This document shows positions 53,129 to 62,505 of a stretch of DNA of 64,000 nt, piece after piece. Position numbers and translations under genes: made by a program. Position 1 is the first letter of the stretch; each line of letters starts with the position of its first letter. Source of the stretch: Rhodospirillales bacterium (lineage in GTDB: Bacteria; Pseudomonadota; Alphaproteobacteria; Rhodospirillales; WMHbin7); NCBI GenBank assembly GCA_016214125.1, contig JACRPC010000036.1, forward strand, positions 35,453 to 99,452. Direction: 5' to 3'. The notes under the pieces were generated by a model, which had not been told where the DNA came from, ran no database searches, and worked only from the letters and a program-made list of their open reading frames with translations.

Positions 53129-53896
53129 ATGCGCGTCCAATCGGTTCTGGTGTTCAACGACAATTATGTCCATTTGCTGATCGACGAGGCCACCAGCGAG
53201 GCCGTGATCGTCGATCCCGGCGAAGCGGAATCGGTCGGCGCCACCCTTGCCCGCCTGAAGCTCAGGGCGATGGCCATTCTCATCACCCATCACCATCCCG
53301 ATCACGTCGAGGGGGTCGAAGCGCTGCGCCAGGCTCATGGTCTGCGGGTCATCGGCGCCAAGGCCGACGCGCACCGCCTGCCCCATCTCGACCAGGGCGT
53401 GGCGGACGGGGACACGCTCGATCTGCTCGGGCAGAAAATTCGGGTGCTGGCGGTCCCCGGCCACACCGCCAACCATCTGGCCTATTGGCTGGAGGATGCG
53501 CGCATCCTCTTTCCCGGCGACACGTTGTTCGGCATGGGCTGCGGCCGGCTGTTCGAGGGCACCGCCGCCCAGATGTGGGATTCGCTGTCCCGCCTCAAGG
53601 CGTTGCCCGGCGAAACCCTGGTCTATTGCGCGCACGAATACACGGCGGCCAACGGCCGCTTCGCCCGCACCATCGAGGGCGCCAATCCGCGACTGGACGC
53701 CCGCCTTGCCGACACCGCGGCCCTGGTCGCCAAGCGCTTGCCCAGTGTGCCCTTCCGTCTCGATCTCGACTGCGAGACCAATCCGTTCCTGCGCGCCGAT
53801 CGCGCCGATGTCGCCCAGGCCGTCGGGCTTGCCGGCGCGCCGCCCGCCCAGGTCTTTGCGGAAATCCGCGCCCGCAAGGACCGCTTCAAGGGATGA
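53129..53896 (+). CDS. gloB: Hydroxyacylglutathione hydrolase (glyoxalase II)
   Basis: 255 aa metallo-beta-lactamase fold. The metal motif is THHHPDHVEG, with FPGDTLFGMGCGRLFEG, YCAHEYTAANGRFA and the C-terminal helical domain ending in RARKDRFKG. It hydrolyses S-lactoylglutathione to lactate and glutathione. GGGAGG precedes the ATG. The stop overlaps the next start (ATGA). Confidence 0.92.
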   Translation: MRVQSVLVFNDNYVHLLIDEATSEAVIVDPGEAESVGATLARLKLRAMAILITHHHPDHVEGVEALRQAHGLRVIGAKADAHRLPHLDQGVADGDTLDLLGQKIRVLAVPGHTANHLAYWLEDARILFPGDTLFGMGCGRLFEGTAAQMWDSLSRLKALPGETLVYCAHEYTAANGRFARTIEGANPRLDARLADTAALVAKRLPSVPFRLDLDCETNPFLRADRADVAQAVGLAGAPPAQVFAEIRARKDRFKG

Positions 53897-55443
53897 TCCC
53901 CGACGAGCAGCAAGCGACGGTCGCCTTTCTCGCCCGACCCCAAAGCCACGGGCTGGACGCGGGCGAAAGTGTCGAGCGCATCGACACCCACATCTCCTTC
54001 GTCTTCCTGGCCGGCCCCAGCGCCTACAAGCTGAAACGGGCGGTTCGGCTGCCCTTTCTTGACTTCTCGAGTTTGGCGGCGCGCGAGGCGGCCTGCCGGG
54101 CGGAATTGGCGGTCAACCGGCGCACCGCACCCACGCTCTATCAAGCGGTGGCGCCGGTCACCCGCGCCGCCGACGGCCGATCGGCGATCGACGGCGAGGG
54201 CGCGATCGTCGACTGGCTGGTCGTTATGCGCCGCTTCGACCAGAACACCCTGTTCGACCGCCTGATCGAGACGGGCGAGCTTACGTCGGAACGTCTGCAT
54301 GCCTTGGCCGAGGCGATCGCCACCTTCCATCGTGCGGCCGAACGCACCCCCGCCTTCGGCGGCGCCGAGGGGCTAGCGCAGGTGATCGAGGGCGACGACC
54401 GCACCTTCGCCGCCACGGCGCTCGATCGCCAGCGCACCCTCGAACTGGCTGGGCGCCAGCGGGCGTGGCTCGATCGCGGCGCCGCCCTGCTGGAACGCCG
54501 ACGCCTGGGCGGCCTGGTGCGGCGCGTGCATGGCGATCTCCATCTGCGCAACATCTGCCTGATCGAGGATCGGCCGACCCTGTTCGACGCCATCGAATTC
54601 AACGACGCCTTCGCCTGCATCGACATCGCCTACGATCTGGCCTTCCTGCTCATGGACCTCGATCATCGCGGCCGGCGCGATGCCGCCAATCTGGTCCTCA
54701 ATCACTATCTCGCTTTCGCCGACGAGCATTTGGAGGGCGGCGATGGCCCGTTTGCCGCCCTGCCCCTGTTCCTCTCCCTGCGCGCCGCCATCCGCGCCCA
54801 TGTCGGCGCCACCACCGCCCAGGCGATCGACGAGGCCCCGGCGCGCGCCCGGGCGATGGCCGAAGCCACCGCCTATCTCGACCGCGCCTTGGCCTATCTC
54901 GATCCGCCGCCGCCCCGGCTGGTCGCGGTGGGCGGCCTGTCGGGCAGCGGCAAGTCGCGCCTGGCGCGCGCCATCGCGCCCCGCCTGGGCGCGGCGCCCG
55001 GCGCGGTGGTGCTGCGCTCCGACGTCATCCGCAAGCGGCTGGCCGGCGTCGACATGTTCACCCGTCTGCCCGAAAGCGCCTATGGCGCCGCCATGACGGT
55101 GCGCACCTTCGAAAGCCTGTTCGCCCAGATCCGAGCGGCGCTGGCCGCCGGCCATTCGGTGGTCGCCGACGCCGTCTTCGCCCGCCCCGAGCAGCGGGCG
55201 GAACTGGCCCGCATCGCCGCCGAAGCGGATGTGCCTTTCCAAGGCCTCTGGGTCGAGGCGCCGCCCGAGGTGATGGCGGAGCGAATCGCCAAGCGGGTCC
55301 GCAACGCCTCCGACGCCACTTTGGAAGTGCTCGAACTCCAGAAATCCTACGACCTCGGCACCCTCGAATGGCCGCGTCTGGATTCCTCCGGTCCCCGGGC
55401 GGAAACCGAGCAGACGGCGCTTCGCCGGCTTGGCCTGTCATGA
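53893..55443 (+). CDS. Aminoglycoside-phosphotransferase-like / AAA P-loop kinase fusion
   Basis: 516 aa. The N-terminal part (about 1-330) has an APH/choline-kinase-like fold, with catalytic VHGDLHLRNICL and metal site FDAIEFND. The C-terminal part (about 340-510) is a zeta-toxin-like P-loop kinase with Walker A GGLSGSGKSRLA and VVADAVFARPEQRAEL. This two-domain protein is a recurrent bacterial family (COG0645/COG2187) of unknown substrate. It is translationally coupled to gloB. Confidence 0.85.
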   Translation: MIPDEQQATVAFLARPQSHGLDAGESVERIDTHISFVFLAGPSAYKLKRAVRLPFLDFSSLAAREAACRAELAVNRRTAPTLYQAVAPVTRAADGRSAIDGEGAIVDWLVVMRRFDQNTLFDRLIETGELTSERLHALAEAIATFHRAAERTPAFGGAEGLAQVIEGDDRTFAATALDRQRTLELAGRQRAWLDRGAALLERRRLGGLVRRVHGDLHLRNICLIEDRPTLFDAIEFNDAFACIDIAYDLAFLLMDLDHRGRRDAANLVLNHYLAFADEHLEGGDGPFAALPLFLSLRAAIRAHVGATTAQAIDEAPARARAMAEATAYLDRALAYLDPPPPRLVAVGGLSGSGKSRLARAIAPRLGAAPGAVVLRSDVIRKRLAGVDMFTRLPESAYGAAMTVRTFESLFAQIRAALAAGHSVVADAVFARPEQRAELARIAAEADVPFQGLWVEAPPEVMAERIAKRVRNASDATLEVLELQKSYDLGTLEWPRLDSSGPRAETEQTALRRLGLS

Positions 55444-55524
55444 TTTCATAGGCGACCCGCAAAATTATCAGGGGTTCTCAAACGGCGGCTTCCGGCGCAT
55501 CATATTGAAACGATGGAGGGTACT

Positions 55525-56391
55525 ATGAACGGATGGAAAATCCTCTTGGCCGTGGTCGGCGACAATGACGGCGGACGCGCCGCGCTTGATTGCGCGCTGC
55601 AGATCGGCCGCGACCAGGCCGCCCATGTGCGCGTGCTGCACGCCCGCAACGATCCCAGCTTGGCGATCCCGATGGTCGGCGAAGGCATGTCGGGCGCCAT
55701 GGTCGAGGAGATGATGGCGGTGGCCGAGAAGGAAGCCAAGGAACGCGAGGCCCGCGCCAAGGCCTTGTTCGAGGAATATGGCGAGCGCTTCCGCATTCGC
55801 CGCCAGCAGGCGCCGTCGGGCGCCAAGGAAATCACCGCCGAATGGACGGTGGCGGTCGGCAACGAGGAAGATGTCGTGGCCCGCCTGGGCCGCGTCGCCG
55901 ATCTGATCGTGGTCGGTCGCGCCGAGGGCGAGGACGATCCCACCGCCGCCGCCACCTTGAACGCGGCGCTGTTGGAGACCGGACGGCCGGTTCTGGTGGC
56001 GCCCGCCAAACCGCCGGCCAGCGTCGGGCGAAAGATCGCCATCGCCTGGAACGGCAGCGCCGAATCGGCCCGGGCGGTGGGCGCGGCGATGCCCCTTCTG
56101 GCCCGCGCCCAAGTAACCATCCTTTCGGTCGCCGAGGAAGGGCCGGCCGGTCTGGCGGCCGCCGATCTGGCCGCCCATCTGGCTTGGCACGGCATCGCGG
56201 CGGAAGTTCGCAATCTCGACGCCTCGGGCGATTCGGTGGGCGCCGCGCTGCTGGCGGCCACCGCCAAGGCCGAGGCCGATTGTCTGGTGATGGGCGCCTA
56301 CACCCACAGCCGTTGGCGCCAGCTTATCTGGGGCGGCGTCACCCGCCATGTTCTCGAACACGCGTCCATTCCGGTGTTGCTGGCTCACTAG
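55525..56391 (+). CDS. Tandem-domain universal stress protein
   Basis: 288 aa with two Usp domains (about 4-150 and 160-288). The second has KIAIAWNGSAESARAV and the nucleotide-binding pattern GAYTHSRWRQLIWGGVTRHV; the first is more degenerate. Such proteins respond to stress, often low oxygen or starvation. The ATG at 55525 has GGAGGG five bases upstream. It is followed by a 90-aa gene and an SDR gene with short gaps, so the three may be one unit. Confidence 0.88.
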   Translation: MNGWKILLAVVGDNDGGRAALDCALQIGRDQAAHVRVLHARNDPSLAIPMVGEGMSGAMVEEMMAVAEKEAKEREARAKALFEEYGERFRIRRQQAPSGAKEITAEWTVAVGNEEDVVARLGRVADLIVVGRAEGEDDPTAAATLNAALLETGRPVLVAPAKPPASVGRKIAIAWNGSAESARAVGAAMPLLARAQVTILSVAEEGPAGLAAADLAAHLAWHGIAAEVRNLDASGDSVGAALLAATAKAEADCLVMGAYTHSRWRQLIWGGVTRHVLEHASIPVLLAH

Positions 56392-56415
56392 CGGGCCTGA
56401 ACCAGGAGGTGCATC

Positions 56416-56688
56416 ATGTTGACCTTGAACGATTGCATCGCCTTCAGCGGCCTGACCGACGAACAGCTCGAAGCGATCGCCCATCACGAGCATCTGTCGC
56501 TGATCCTGGCGGCCGAGCTGGCCGAGGATATGGTCGGCTGCCACAATGGCTGCGCGCGGCTGGCCGCCATGCTGGTCGAGGAGGCACGCGAGGCGGCGCT
56601 GGCCGGCGATTTTCGGCGCGCCTCCCAAGTCCGGCACGCCCTGCACCAGTTCCTGGCCGAGCATCCGGGCCTGGCGCGCGCGCTGTGA
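56416..56688 (+). CDS. Conserved hypothetical small protein (90 aa)
   Basis: An all-helical, acidic protein with two cysteines (NDCIAF, MVGCHNGC) and no membrane span. A strong Shine-Dalgarno AGGAGG sits at the ideal distance, and codon use matches its neighbours. It lies 24 bp after the universal stress gene and 18 bp before the SDR gene. Its function is unknown; it may be related to the stress response. Confidence 0.72.
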   Translation: MLTLNDCIAFSGLTDEQLEAIAHHEHLSLILAAELAEDMVGCHNGCARLAAMLVEEAREAALAGDFRRASQVRHALHQFLAEHPGLARAL

Positions 56689-56706
56689 TTGGGGCGTGAT
56701 GCCGAC

Positions 56707-57447
56707 ATGACCGAGTCCCGGCCGACCGTTATCCTCACCGGCGCCAGCCAGGGCATCGGTCACGCCACCGTCATCCGCTTCATGAAAGAGGGCTGGCGGG
56801 TGATTTCCTGCGCCCGCCAGGACATTCCCGAACATTGCCGGCGCGATCCTAACTGGACCCACCACATCCCCACCGACCTCAGCCAGCCCGAGGCGGTCGA
56901 CCGTTTCGTCGAAACCGCCAACGCCATCCTGGACGGCCAGCCCCTGCACGCCCTGGTCAACAACGCCGGCGTGTCGCCGAAGACGTCCTACCAGGAACGC
57001 CTGGGCGTGCTCAACGGCGCCCTCGACGGCTGGCGCGCCGTGTTCGAACTCAATTTCTTCGCCCCCCTGAAGCTGGCGCGCGGCTTTGCCGGCGCGCTCC
57101 ATCGCGGCAAGGGCGCCATCGTCAACATCACCTCGATCGCCGGCCATTACGTGCATCCCTTCGCCGGCTCGGCCTATTCGACCTCGAAGGCGGCGCTGTC
57201 GGGACTGACCCGCGAGATGGCGGCCGAGTTCGCCCAGTTGGGCGTGCGGGTGAACGCGGTGGCGCCGGGAGAAATCAAGACCGAGATGATCAGCGCCGAA
57301 TACGAGGCCTTCATTCCGCGCATTCCCTTGGAGCGCATGGGCACCACCGAGGACGTCGCCGGCGTCGTCTATCGCCTGTGTACCGAGGATTTCGCCTATG
57401 TCACCGGCACCGAAATCTTCGTCACCGGCGGCCAGCATCTGTTGTAA
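56707..57447 (+). CDS. Short-chain dehydrogenase/reductase
   Basis: 246 aa classical SDR. The cofactor motif is LTGASQGIGHA (TGxxxGxG), followed by NNAGV and NITSIAG. The catalytic Tyr and Lys are in YSTSKAAL, and VAPGEIKTEM follows. No residue clearly sets the substrate; it may be a 3-oxoacyl or sugar-type reductase. Confidence 0.88.
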   Translation: MTESRPTVILTGASQGIGHATVIRFMKEGWRVISCARQDIPEHCRRDPNWTHHIPTDLSQPEAVDRFVETANAILDGQPLHALVNNAGVSPKTSYQERLGVLNGALDGWRAVFELNFFAPLKLARGFAGALHRGKGAIVNITSIAGHYVHPFAGSAYSTSKAALSGLTREMAAEFAQLGVRVNAVAPGEIKTEMISAEYEAFIPRIPLERMGTTEDVAGVVYRLCTEDFAYVTGTEIFVTGGQHLL

Positions 57448-57451
57448 GGAT

Positions 57452-57476
57452 CGGTGCCGCCGGTTGGGCGGCACCG
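57452..57476 (+). terminator. Strong stem-loop after the SDR gene
   Basis: CGGTGCCGCC and GGCGGCACCG pair over 10 bp with a 5-nt loop, 4 bp after the stop codon. No clear U-tract follows, so it is either a terminator lacking the tail or an mRNA-protecting hairpin. Confidence 0.55.
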
Positions 57477-57602
57477 GCGGATATTAACCAAAAAAGCGCG
57501 CTCTAAGAAGTGCGACTGTTTAACTTTATTATTATTTTGAACGGCGGCTGGATTAATTTCAAATATTGCTCTATTTTATTATTCCAATGTTGGGGGAGGC
57601 GC

Positions 57603-59360
57603 ATGGTCAGGAAGCCGCCCGGAAATCAGCGATTGCGGCAGGCGGCGGAAGCCCGGCTAAAAAAGGGCGGCAAGAAGAATTTGCCTTCGGCCGTGAACCC
57701 CGAGCTGGTCCAGGAGCTGCGCGTTCATCAAGTCGAACTGGAATTGCAGAACGAAGAATTGCAAGAATCCCAGGTTCGGCTTGAGCATCTGTATGACGAA
57801 TATTCCGGCCTTTATGATTCCGCACCCGCCGGCTACCTGACCTTGGCGCCGGACGGCCTGGTCCGTAAGGCGAACCAAACCGCAGCGGCGATGTTGGGGG
57901 TCGGGCGCGATTCCCTGCTGGGAACCAAGCTGTCCCGTTTCGTTGCGCCCGGCGATCAGGACGCCTTCTACAAATTTCGCCGCGCCGTGTGCGACAAGGC
58001 CCAGCAGCAAAGCCATGACTTCACCTTCGTTCGTTTGGATGGCGCGGCCCTCATCGTGCATGCGGTGGGGCGAGCGGTGGGCAACGCCCGCCGCCCCGTC
58101 GAGGTCTGGAATCTCGTCTTTACCGACATTTCCGAATTGGTGCGGACGCGCGGACAGCTTGCCCTGCTCTCCAAGGCCATTAACCAGAATGTCGATGCCA
58201 TCCTGATCGCCGACGCCGCCGGGACCATCACCTACGTCAACCAGCGATTCACCGAGCTGACCGGTTATTCCTGGGCGGAGGCGGTCGGCTCCAGCCCCGG
58301 CATTCTCAAATCGAGCGAGACGCCACGCTCGGTCTACGAAGCGATGTGGCGAACGATCCGCGCCGGTGGCCGATGGCGGGCCGATCTGATGGATCGGCGC
58401 AAGGACGGCAGCCGCTTCTGGGCGCATGTGACCATTTCGCCGATCAGGGACGACGACGGCACGGTCAGCCATTTCGTCATGACCCACGAGGACATCACCG
58501 AGCGCAAACGCTTGGAGGGCCAGGTCGAGGAGACCAAGCGGCAGCTTCTCCATTACGTCGGCGAGGTCGAGCGGGCGCGAAGCCGGGCCACCGCCCAGGC
58601 CGATTCCCTGGTCACCATGGCGGGCGAATTGTCCAAGCAAAAGGAGATCGCCGAGCAGGCCAACCGCGCCAAATCCGAAATGCTGGCCAATGTCAGCCAC
58701 GAGTTGCGCACGCCCTTGAACGCCATCATCGGCTTTGCCGACATGATGCGCCACGAAATCCTTGGCCCGATCGGCGTCGAGAAGTACCGGAGCTACACCA
58801 CCGACATCGTCGCCTCCGGGCTGCACCTGTTGGAAATCATCAACGACATCCTCGACATCTCGGCAATCGAGGCCGGGAAGGCGACGATCGAGAAGGAGGC
58901 GGTGAAGATCGACTCCCTGGTCAATTCGGTCCTCACCTTGGTGCGCGACTGCGCCCGGCTTGGCGGCGTGGCGCTGCGCGTCGACCTCGAAACCGAGCTG
59001 CGGCCCGTAATGGCCGATCCGCGGCGCCTGAAGCAGGTTCTTCTCAACTTGCTTACCAATGCGGTGAAATTCACGCCCTCGGGCGGTTCCGTCACCCTTA
59101 AGGCCTTTGCGTCGAATCCCGACGGCGGCCTGGTGTTTCAGATTGCCGATACCGGCGTCGGCATGGACGAGGCGGGGCTGGCCAAGGCGATGCAGCCCTT
59201 CGGCCAGGTCGATGGCGGCTTGAACCGCATGCACGAGGGTACCGGATTGGGTCTACCCTTGACCCGCGCCTTGATCGAATTGCATGGCGGCAGCCTGGCA
59301 CTGGAAAGCGCCCTGGGCCGCGGAACCACGGTATCCGTTTACCTGCCGAAAATGGCCTAA
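57603..59360 (+). CDS. Soluble PAS-PAS sensor histidine kinase
   Basis: 585 aa, no membrane segment. An N-terminal helix (ELRVHQVELELQNEELQESQ) leads to PAS1 (about 55-165) and PAS2 (about 185-300). A coiled linker, HisKA with His366 in NVSHELRTP, and HATPase_c (N box NLLTNAVKF, G boxes DTGVGMD and GTGLGLP) follow. The ATG at 57603 has GGGGGAGG upstream; a longer frame reaches an upstream GTG at 57510 through AT-rich sequence that does not look coding. There is no response regulator next to it. Confidence 0.88.
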   Translation: MVRKPPGNQRLRQAAEARLKKGGKKNLPSAVNPELVQELRVHQVELELQNEELQESQVRLEHLYDEYSGLYDSAPAGYLTLAPDGLVRKANQTAAAMLGVGRDSLLGTKLSRFVAPGDQDAFYKFRRAVCDKAQQQSHDFTFVRLDGAALIVHAVGRAVGNARRPVEVWNLVFTDISELVRTRGQLALLSKAINQNVDAILIADAAGTITYVNQRFTELTGYSWAEAVGSSPGILKSSETPRSVYEAMWRTIRAGGRWRADLMDRRKDGSRFWAHVTISPIRDDDGTVSHFVMTHEDITERKRLEGQVEETKRQLLHYVGEVERARSRATAQADSLVTMAGELSKQKEIAEQANRAKSEMLANVSHELRTPLNAIIGFADMMRHEILGPIGVEKYRSYTTDIVASGLHLLEIINDILDISAIEAGKATIEKEAVKIDSLVNSVLTLVRDCARLGGVALRVDLETELRPVMADPRRLKQVLLNLLTNAVKFTPSGGSVTLKAFASNPDGGLVFQIADTGVGMDEAGLAKAMQPFGQVDGGLNRMHEGTGLGLPLTRALIELHGGSLALESALGRGTTVSVYLPKMA

Positions 59361-59489
59361 GCCCGGGCCCGAGCCGGCATCTTGCTTACCAACCCGGTCT
59401 GCGCGACAGTTGGGGCCCGTCGGGGCCTAGGGCAATCGATCAACCCCCATCGCAAACCCGGATGATTCTGGCCGAAAGAGAGCGCCACC

Positions 59490-62396
59490 GTGACGAAGAA
59501 GGTTCCCGGCCCAATGGCAACGCCGCCCGACCGCCTCGCCCATCCGCCCGACCTTGCCATCGTCGGCCTGGGCGCCTCGGCGGGCGGGCTGGAGGCCTTC
59601 GAGCAGTTCTTCAGCAAGGTTCCGCCCGACAGCGGCATGGCCTTCGTTCTCGTGCAGCATCTCGACCCCAATCACCCCAGCATCCTGGGCGAAATTCTGC
59701 AGCGCGCCACGCCGATGCCGGTGGTGGAAGCCGAAGACCAGATGGCGGTCGAGGCCAACCGGGTCTACATCATCCCCCCCAACCGCGACATTGCGCTTTA
59801 CCATGGCGTGCTCCAGCTCAGCGCCCCCGATCAGCCGCGCGGCCATCGCATGCCGGTCGATACCTTTCTGCGCTCGTTGGCCGAGGATCGGGGCGAACAG
59901 GCGATCGGCATCATTCTTTCGGGCACCGGCACCGACGGCACTTTGGGCCTGCGCGCCATCTATGGTGCCGGCGGCCTTTGCCTGGTCCAGGACCCTTCCA
60001 CCGCCAAATACGACGGCATGCCCACAAGCGCGATTCGGGCCGGCTACGCCACCCATGTTTTGCCGGTGGAGCGCATGGCCGAGGTGTTGTTGGCCGGCGC
60101 GCGCCCGCCGGCCCGCCGGACGGCCGCGCCGCCCGACGAGACCGCCGACAGCGGCTTGCGCAAGATCCTGATGCGGCTGCGTTCGGTTACCGGCCACGAT
60201 TTCGCTCTGTACAAGAAAAGCACCATCACCCGTCGGGTCGAGCGCCGCATGGCGCTGGCGGGGTTGGAAAGCCTCGATCTCTATAGCCGGCTCTTGACCG
60301 AGCATCCCGAGGAAGTCAAAGCCCTGTTCAAGGAGCTGCTGATCAACGTCACCAGCTTTTTCCGCGATCCCGAGGCCTTCGCGGTCCTCAAGGACGAAAT
60401 CCTGCCCCGCTTGTTCGACTCCCGCCCGGAGGGATCGGTGTTTCGCGTCTGGGTTGCCGGCGGCGCCACCGGCGAGGAAGCCTATTCCATCGCCATGACC
60501 GTGCGCGACTATCTCGACGAGACCCGCCAGGACTTTCCGATCCAGATCTACAGCACCGATCTCGACGAGGACGCCATCGCCACGGCGCGGGCGGGAATCT
60601 ATCCGCCCAACATCGCCCAGGATGTTTCGCCCGAGCGGTTGCGCCGCTTCTTCGTCAAGGACGGCGCCGGCTATCGGATCAAGAAGGACATCCGCGAGAT
60701 GGTGGTTTTCGCCGTCCAAAACGTCATCAAGGACCCGCCCTTCACCAAGATGGACCTCGTCAGTTGCCGCAATCTGATGATCTATCTGGAAACCGAGTTG
60801 CAGAACCGCCTGATTCCGGCCTTGCACTACGCGCTTCGCCCGGGCGGGGTGCTGTTCCTTTCGCCCTCGGAAAGCGTTGGCGTGCACACCGATCTGTTCA
60901 CGCCGCTTCATCGCAAATGGAAGCTCTACCAAGCCGTTCATTCCAACGCCTCGACCCGCTCCATCATGGCCGCCGGCCTGTCCTGGACGGCAACGGGAAC
61001 CAGCAAAGCCGCAAAGGAATCGATCCTCATGGCCAAGGAACCCGATATCGCCGACCTGGTGCGCAAGGAGGTGCTGAAATTCTTTTCCCCGGCTTCGGTG
61101 CTGACCGATCTTAGCGGAGCCATTCTTTATGTGCATGGGGAGACCGGCCGCTATCTGCGCCCGGCCCCCGGTCATGCCACGCTTAACGTGGTCGAGATGG
61201 CGCGCGAGGGGCTGCAATCGGAACTGCGCAACGCCCTTCAATCGGCGGCCAGCCTCGGCGTCCCAACCCTGGGCCGGGAAGTGCCGGTGTTAAGCGACGG
61301 GGCGCCCCTCGTCGTCAGCCTCGATGTGCGCCCGGTCTCGGAGCCCGAACTTGGCCCCGGTCTGCTGCTGATCAGCTTTCAGGAGGTCGTTGCCCCGGCG
61401 GCAAAGAAGCCGCGGCGGGGCAAGGGGGGCGCGGTCAGCGCCGCGGCCAAGCGCAGCGAGGAGTTCGAGCGCGAATTGGCGCACGCCAAGGCCAACCTCC
61501 AGGCGATCATCGAATCGCAACAGACCTCGAACGAAGAACTCAAATCGACCAACGAGGAGCTGCAATCGACCAACGAGGAATTGCAATCGACCAACGAGGA
61601 GTTGGAGACCTCGAAGGAAGAGCTGCAATCCGTCAACGAGGAATTGGTGACCGTCAACGCCGAGCTGCAATCGAAGATCGAGCAGCTCACCGACATCCAG
61701 AACGACATGAAGAACCTGCTCGACAACATCAATGTCGGCACCATCTTTCTCGACGAGCAATTGATCATCCGCCGCTTCTCGCGCGACGCCACCCGCGTCT
61801 ATCGCCTGGTCGGCTCCGATGTCGGGCGGCCCTTGGGCGATATCAAATCCGATCTTCGCGGCGGCGATTTGTTGGCCGACGCCCAGGCGGTACTCGATTC
61901 CCTGGTGCCCTGCGAGCGCGAGATGGAAACCGCCGACGGCGTTTGGTATCTGGTGCGCATCCAGCCCTACCGCACCATGGACAATGTGATCGAAGGCTTG
62001 GTGCTGTCCTTCACCGACATCACCAAGCGCGTCGAGGCGGAAGCGCGCATGCAGGAGGCGCGGGAGCTGGCGGAAGGCATCGTCGATACGGTGCGCGAGT
62101 CCCTTCTGGTGCTCGACGATTCGCTGGTGGTGGTATCCGCCAGCCGCTCCTTCTACCGACGCTTCCAGCTTTCGCCCCAGGATGCCGTCGGCCGTTCCCT
62201 TCGCGATCTTGGCGTCGGCCAGTGGGACGTTCCCGCCTTCGCCCATGTGCTGGGAGAGGTGGTGCAAAGCAACCGGCCCATTGAGAATTACGTGATCGAG
62301 CCGGCCGGTAGCGGGCCAAGGATGGTTCTCAACGCGCGGCCGATCGAAAATCCCGCTGGCGGCAGGCGCTTGATATTGCTGTCGATCGACGTTTGA
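59490..62396 (+). CDS. CheB-CheR-PAS fusion signalling protein without kinase domain
   Basis: 968 aa. The CheB methylesterase domain (about 20-200) has catalytic Ser in GLGASAGGLEAF, His in LVQHLDPNHPS and Asp in GTGTDGTLGL. The CheR methyltransferase domain (about 215-480) has the SAM site VWVAGGATGEEAYSIAM and RNLMIYLE. A degenerate PAS (about 520-625), a long heptad-repeat coiled coil (about 655-735) with repeated ELQSTNEE units, and two PAS domains to the C-terminus follow. No histidine kinase core is present. The start is the GTG at 59490; an ATG at 59514 is an alternative. A PAS kinase 109 bp downstream may act with it. Confidence 0.9.
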   Translation: MTKKVPGPMATPPDRLAHPPDLAIVGLGASAGGLEAFEQFFSKVPPDSGMAFVLVQHLDPNHPSILGEILQRATPMPVVEAEDQMAVEANRVYIIPPNRDIALYHGVLQLSAPDQPRGHRMPVDTFLRSLAEDRGEQAIGIILSGTGTDGTLGLRAIYGAGGLCLVQDPSTAKYDGMPTSAIRAGYATHVLPVERMAEVLLAGARPPARRTAAPPDETADSGLRKILMRLRSVTGHDFALYKKSTITRRVERRMALAGLESLDLYSRLLTEHPEEVKALFKELLINVTSFFRDPEAFAVLKDEILPRLFDSRPEGSVFRVWVAGGATGEEAYSIAMTVRDYLDETRQDFPIQIYSTDLDEDAIATARAGIYPPNIAQDVSPERLRRFFVKDGAGYRIKKDIREMVVFAVQNVIKDPPFTKMDLVSCRNLMIYLETELQNRLIPALHYALRPGGVLFLSPSESVGVHTDLFTPLHRKWKLYQAVHSNASTRSIMAAGLSWTATGTSKAAKESILMAKEPDIADLVRKEVLKFFSPASVLTDLSGAILYVHGETGRYLRPAPGHATLNVVEMAREGLQSELRNALQSAASLGVPTLGREVPVLSDGAPLVVSLDVRPVSEPELGPGLLLISFQEVVAPAAKKPRRGKGGAVSAAAKRSEEFERELAHAKANLQAIIESQQTSNEELKSTNEELQSTNEELQSTNEELETSKEELQSVNEELVTVNAELQSKIEQLTDIQNDMKNLLDNINVGTIFLDEQLIIRRFSRDATRVYRLVGSDVGRPLGDIKSDLRGGDLLADAQAVLDSLVPCEREMETADGVWYLVRIQPYRTMDNVIEGLVLSFTDITKRVEAEARMQEARELAEGIVDTVRESLLVLDDSLVVVSASRSFYRRFQLSPQDAVGRSLRDLGVGQWDVPAFAHVLGEVVQSNRPIENYVIEPAGSGPRMVLNARPIENPAGGRRLILLSIDV

Positions 62397-62474
62397 GGCG
62401 GATCGTCGACGCTTGGGCGGATGAAATTATCATTATTCCTAGACTAATGAGAGTATGATGGCCTTGTACCCCTG

Positions 62475-62493
62475 AGAAGGCGGGCGGCCTTCT
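62475..62493 (+). other. Stem-loop in the leader of the 62506 kinase gene
   Basis: AGAAGGC-GGGCG-GCCTTCT is a 7-bp perfect hairpin ending 12 bases before the ATG. No classical Shine-Dalgarno lies after it, so it may affect translation or end the preceding transcript. Confidence 0.4.
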
Positions 62494-62505
62494 GAAAGCG
62501 CCCCA

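Noticed and set aside
57510..57602. Extension of the PAS kinase to an upstream GTG, adding a hydrophobic N-terminus
   Set aside because: The stretch is AT-rich, lacks a Shine-Dalgarno at its start and reads as leader; GGGGGAGG sits just before the ATG at 57603.
61500..61720. Short direct repeats (ELQSTNEE-coding) as a mobile or regulatory repeat
   Set aside because: They are the normal heptad-repeat coiled-coil linker of CheB-CheR-PAS fusion proteins.
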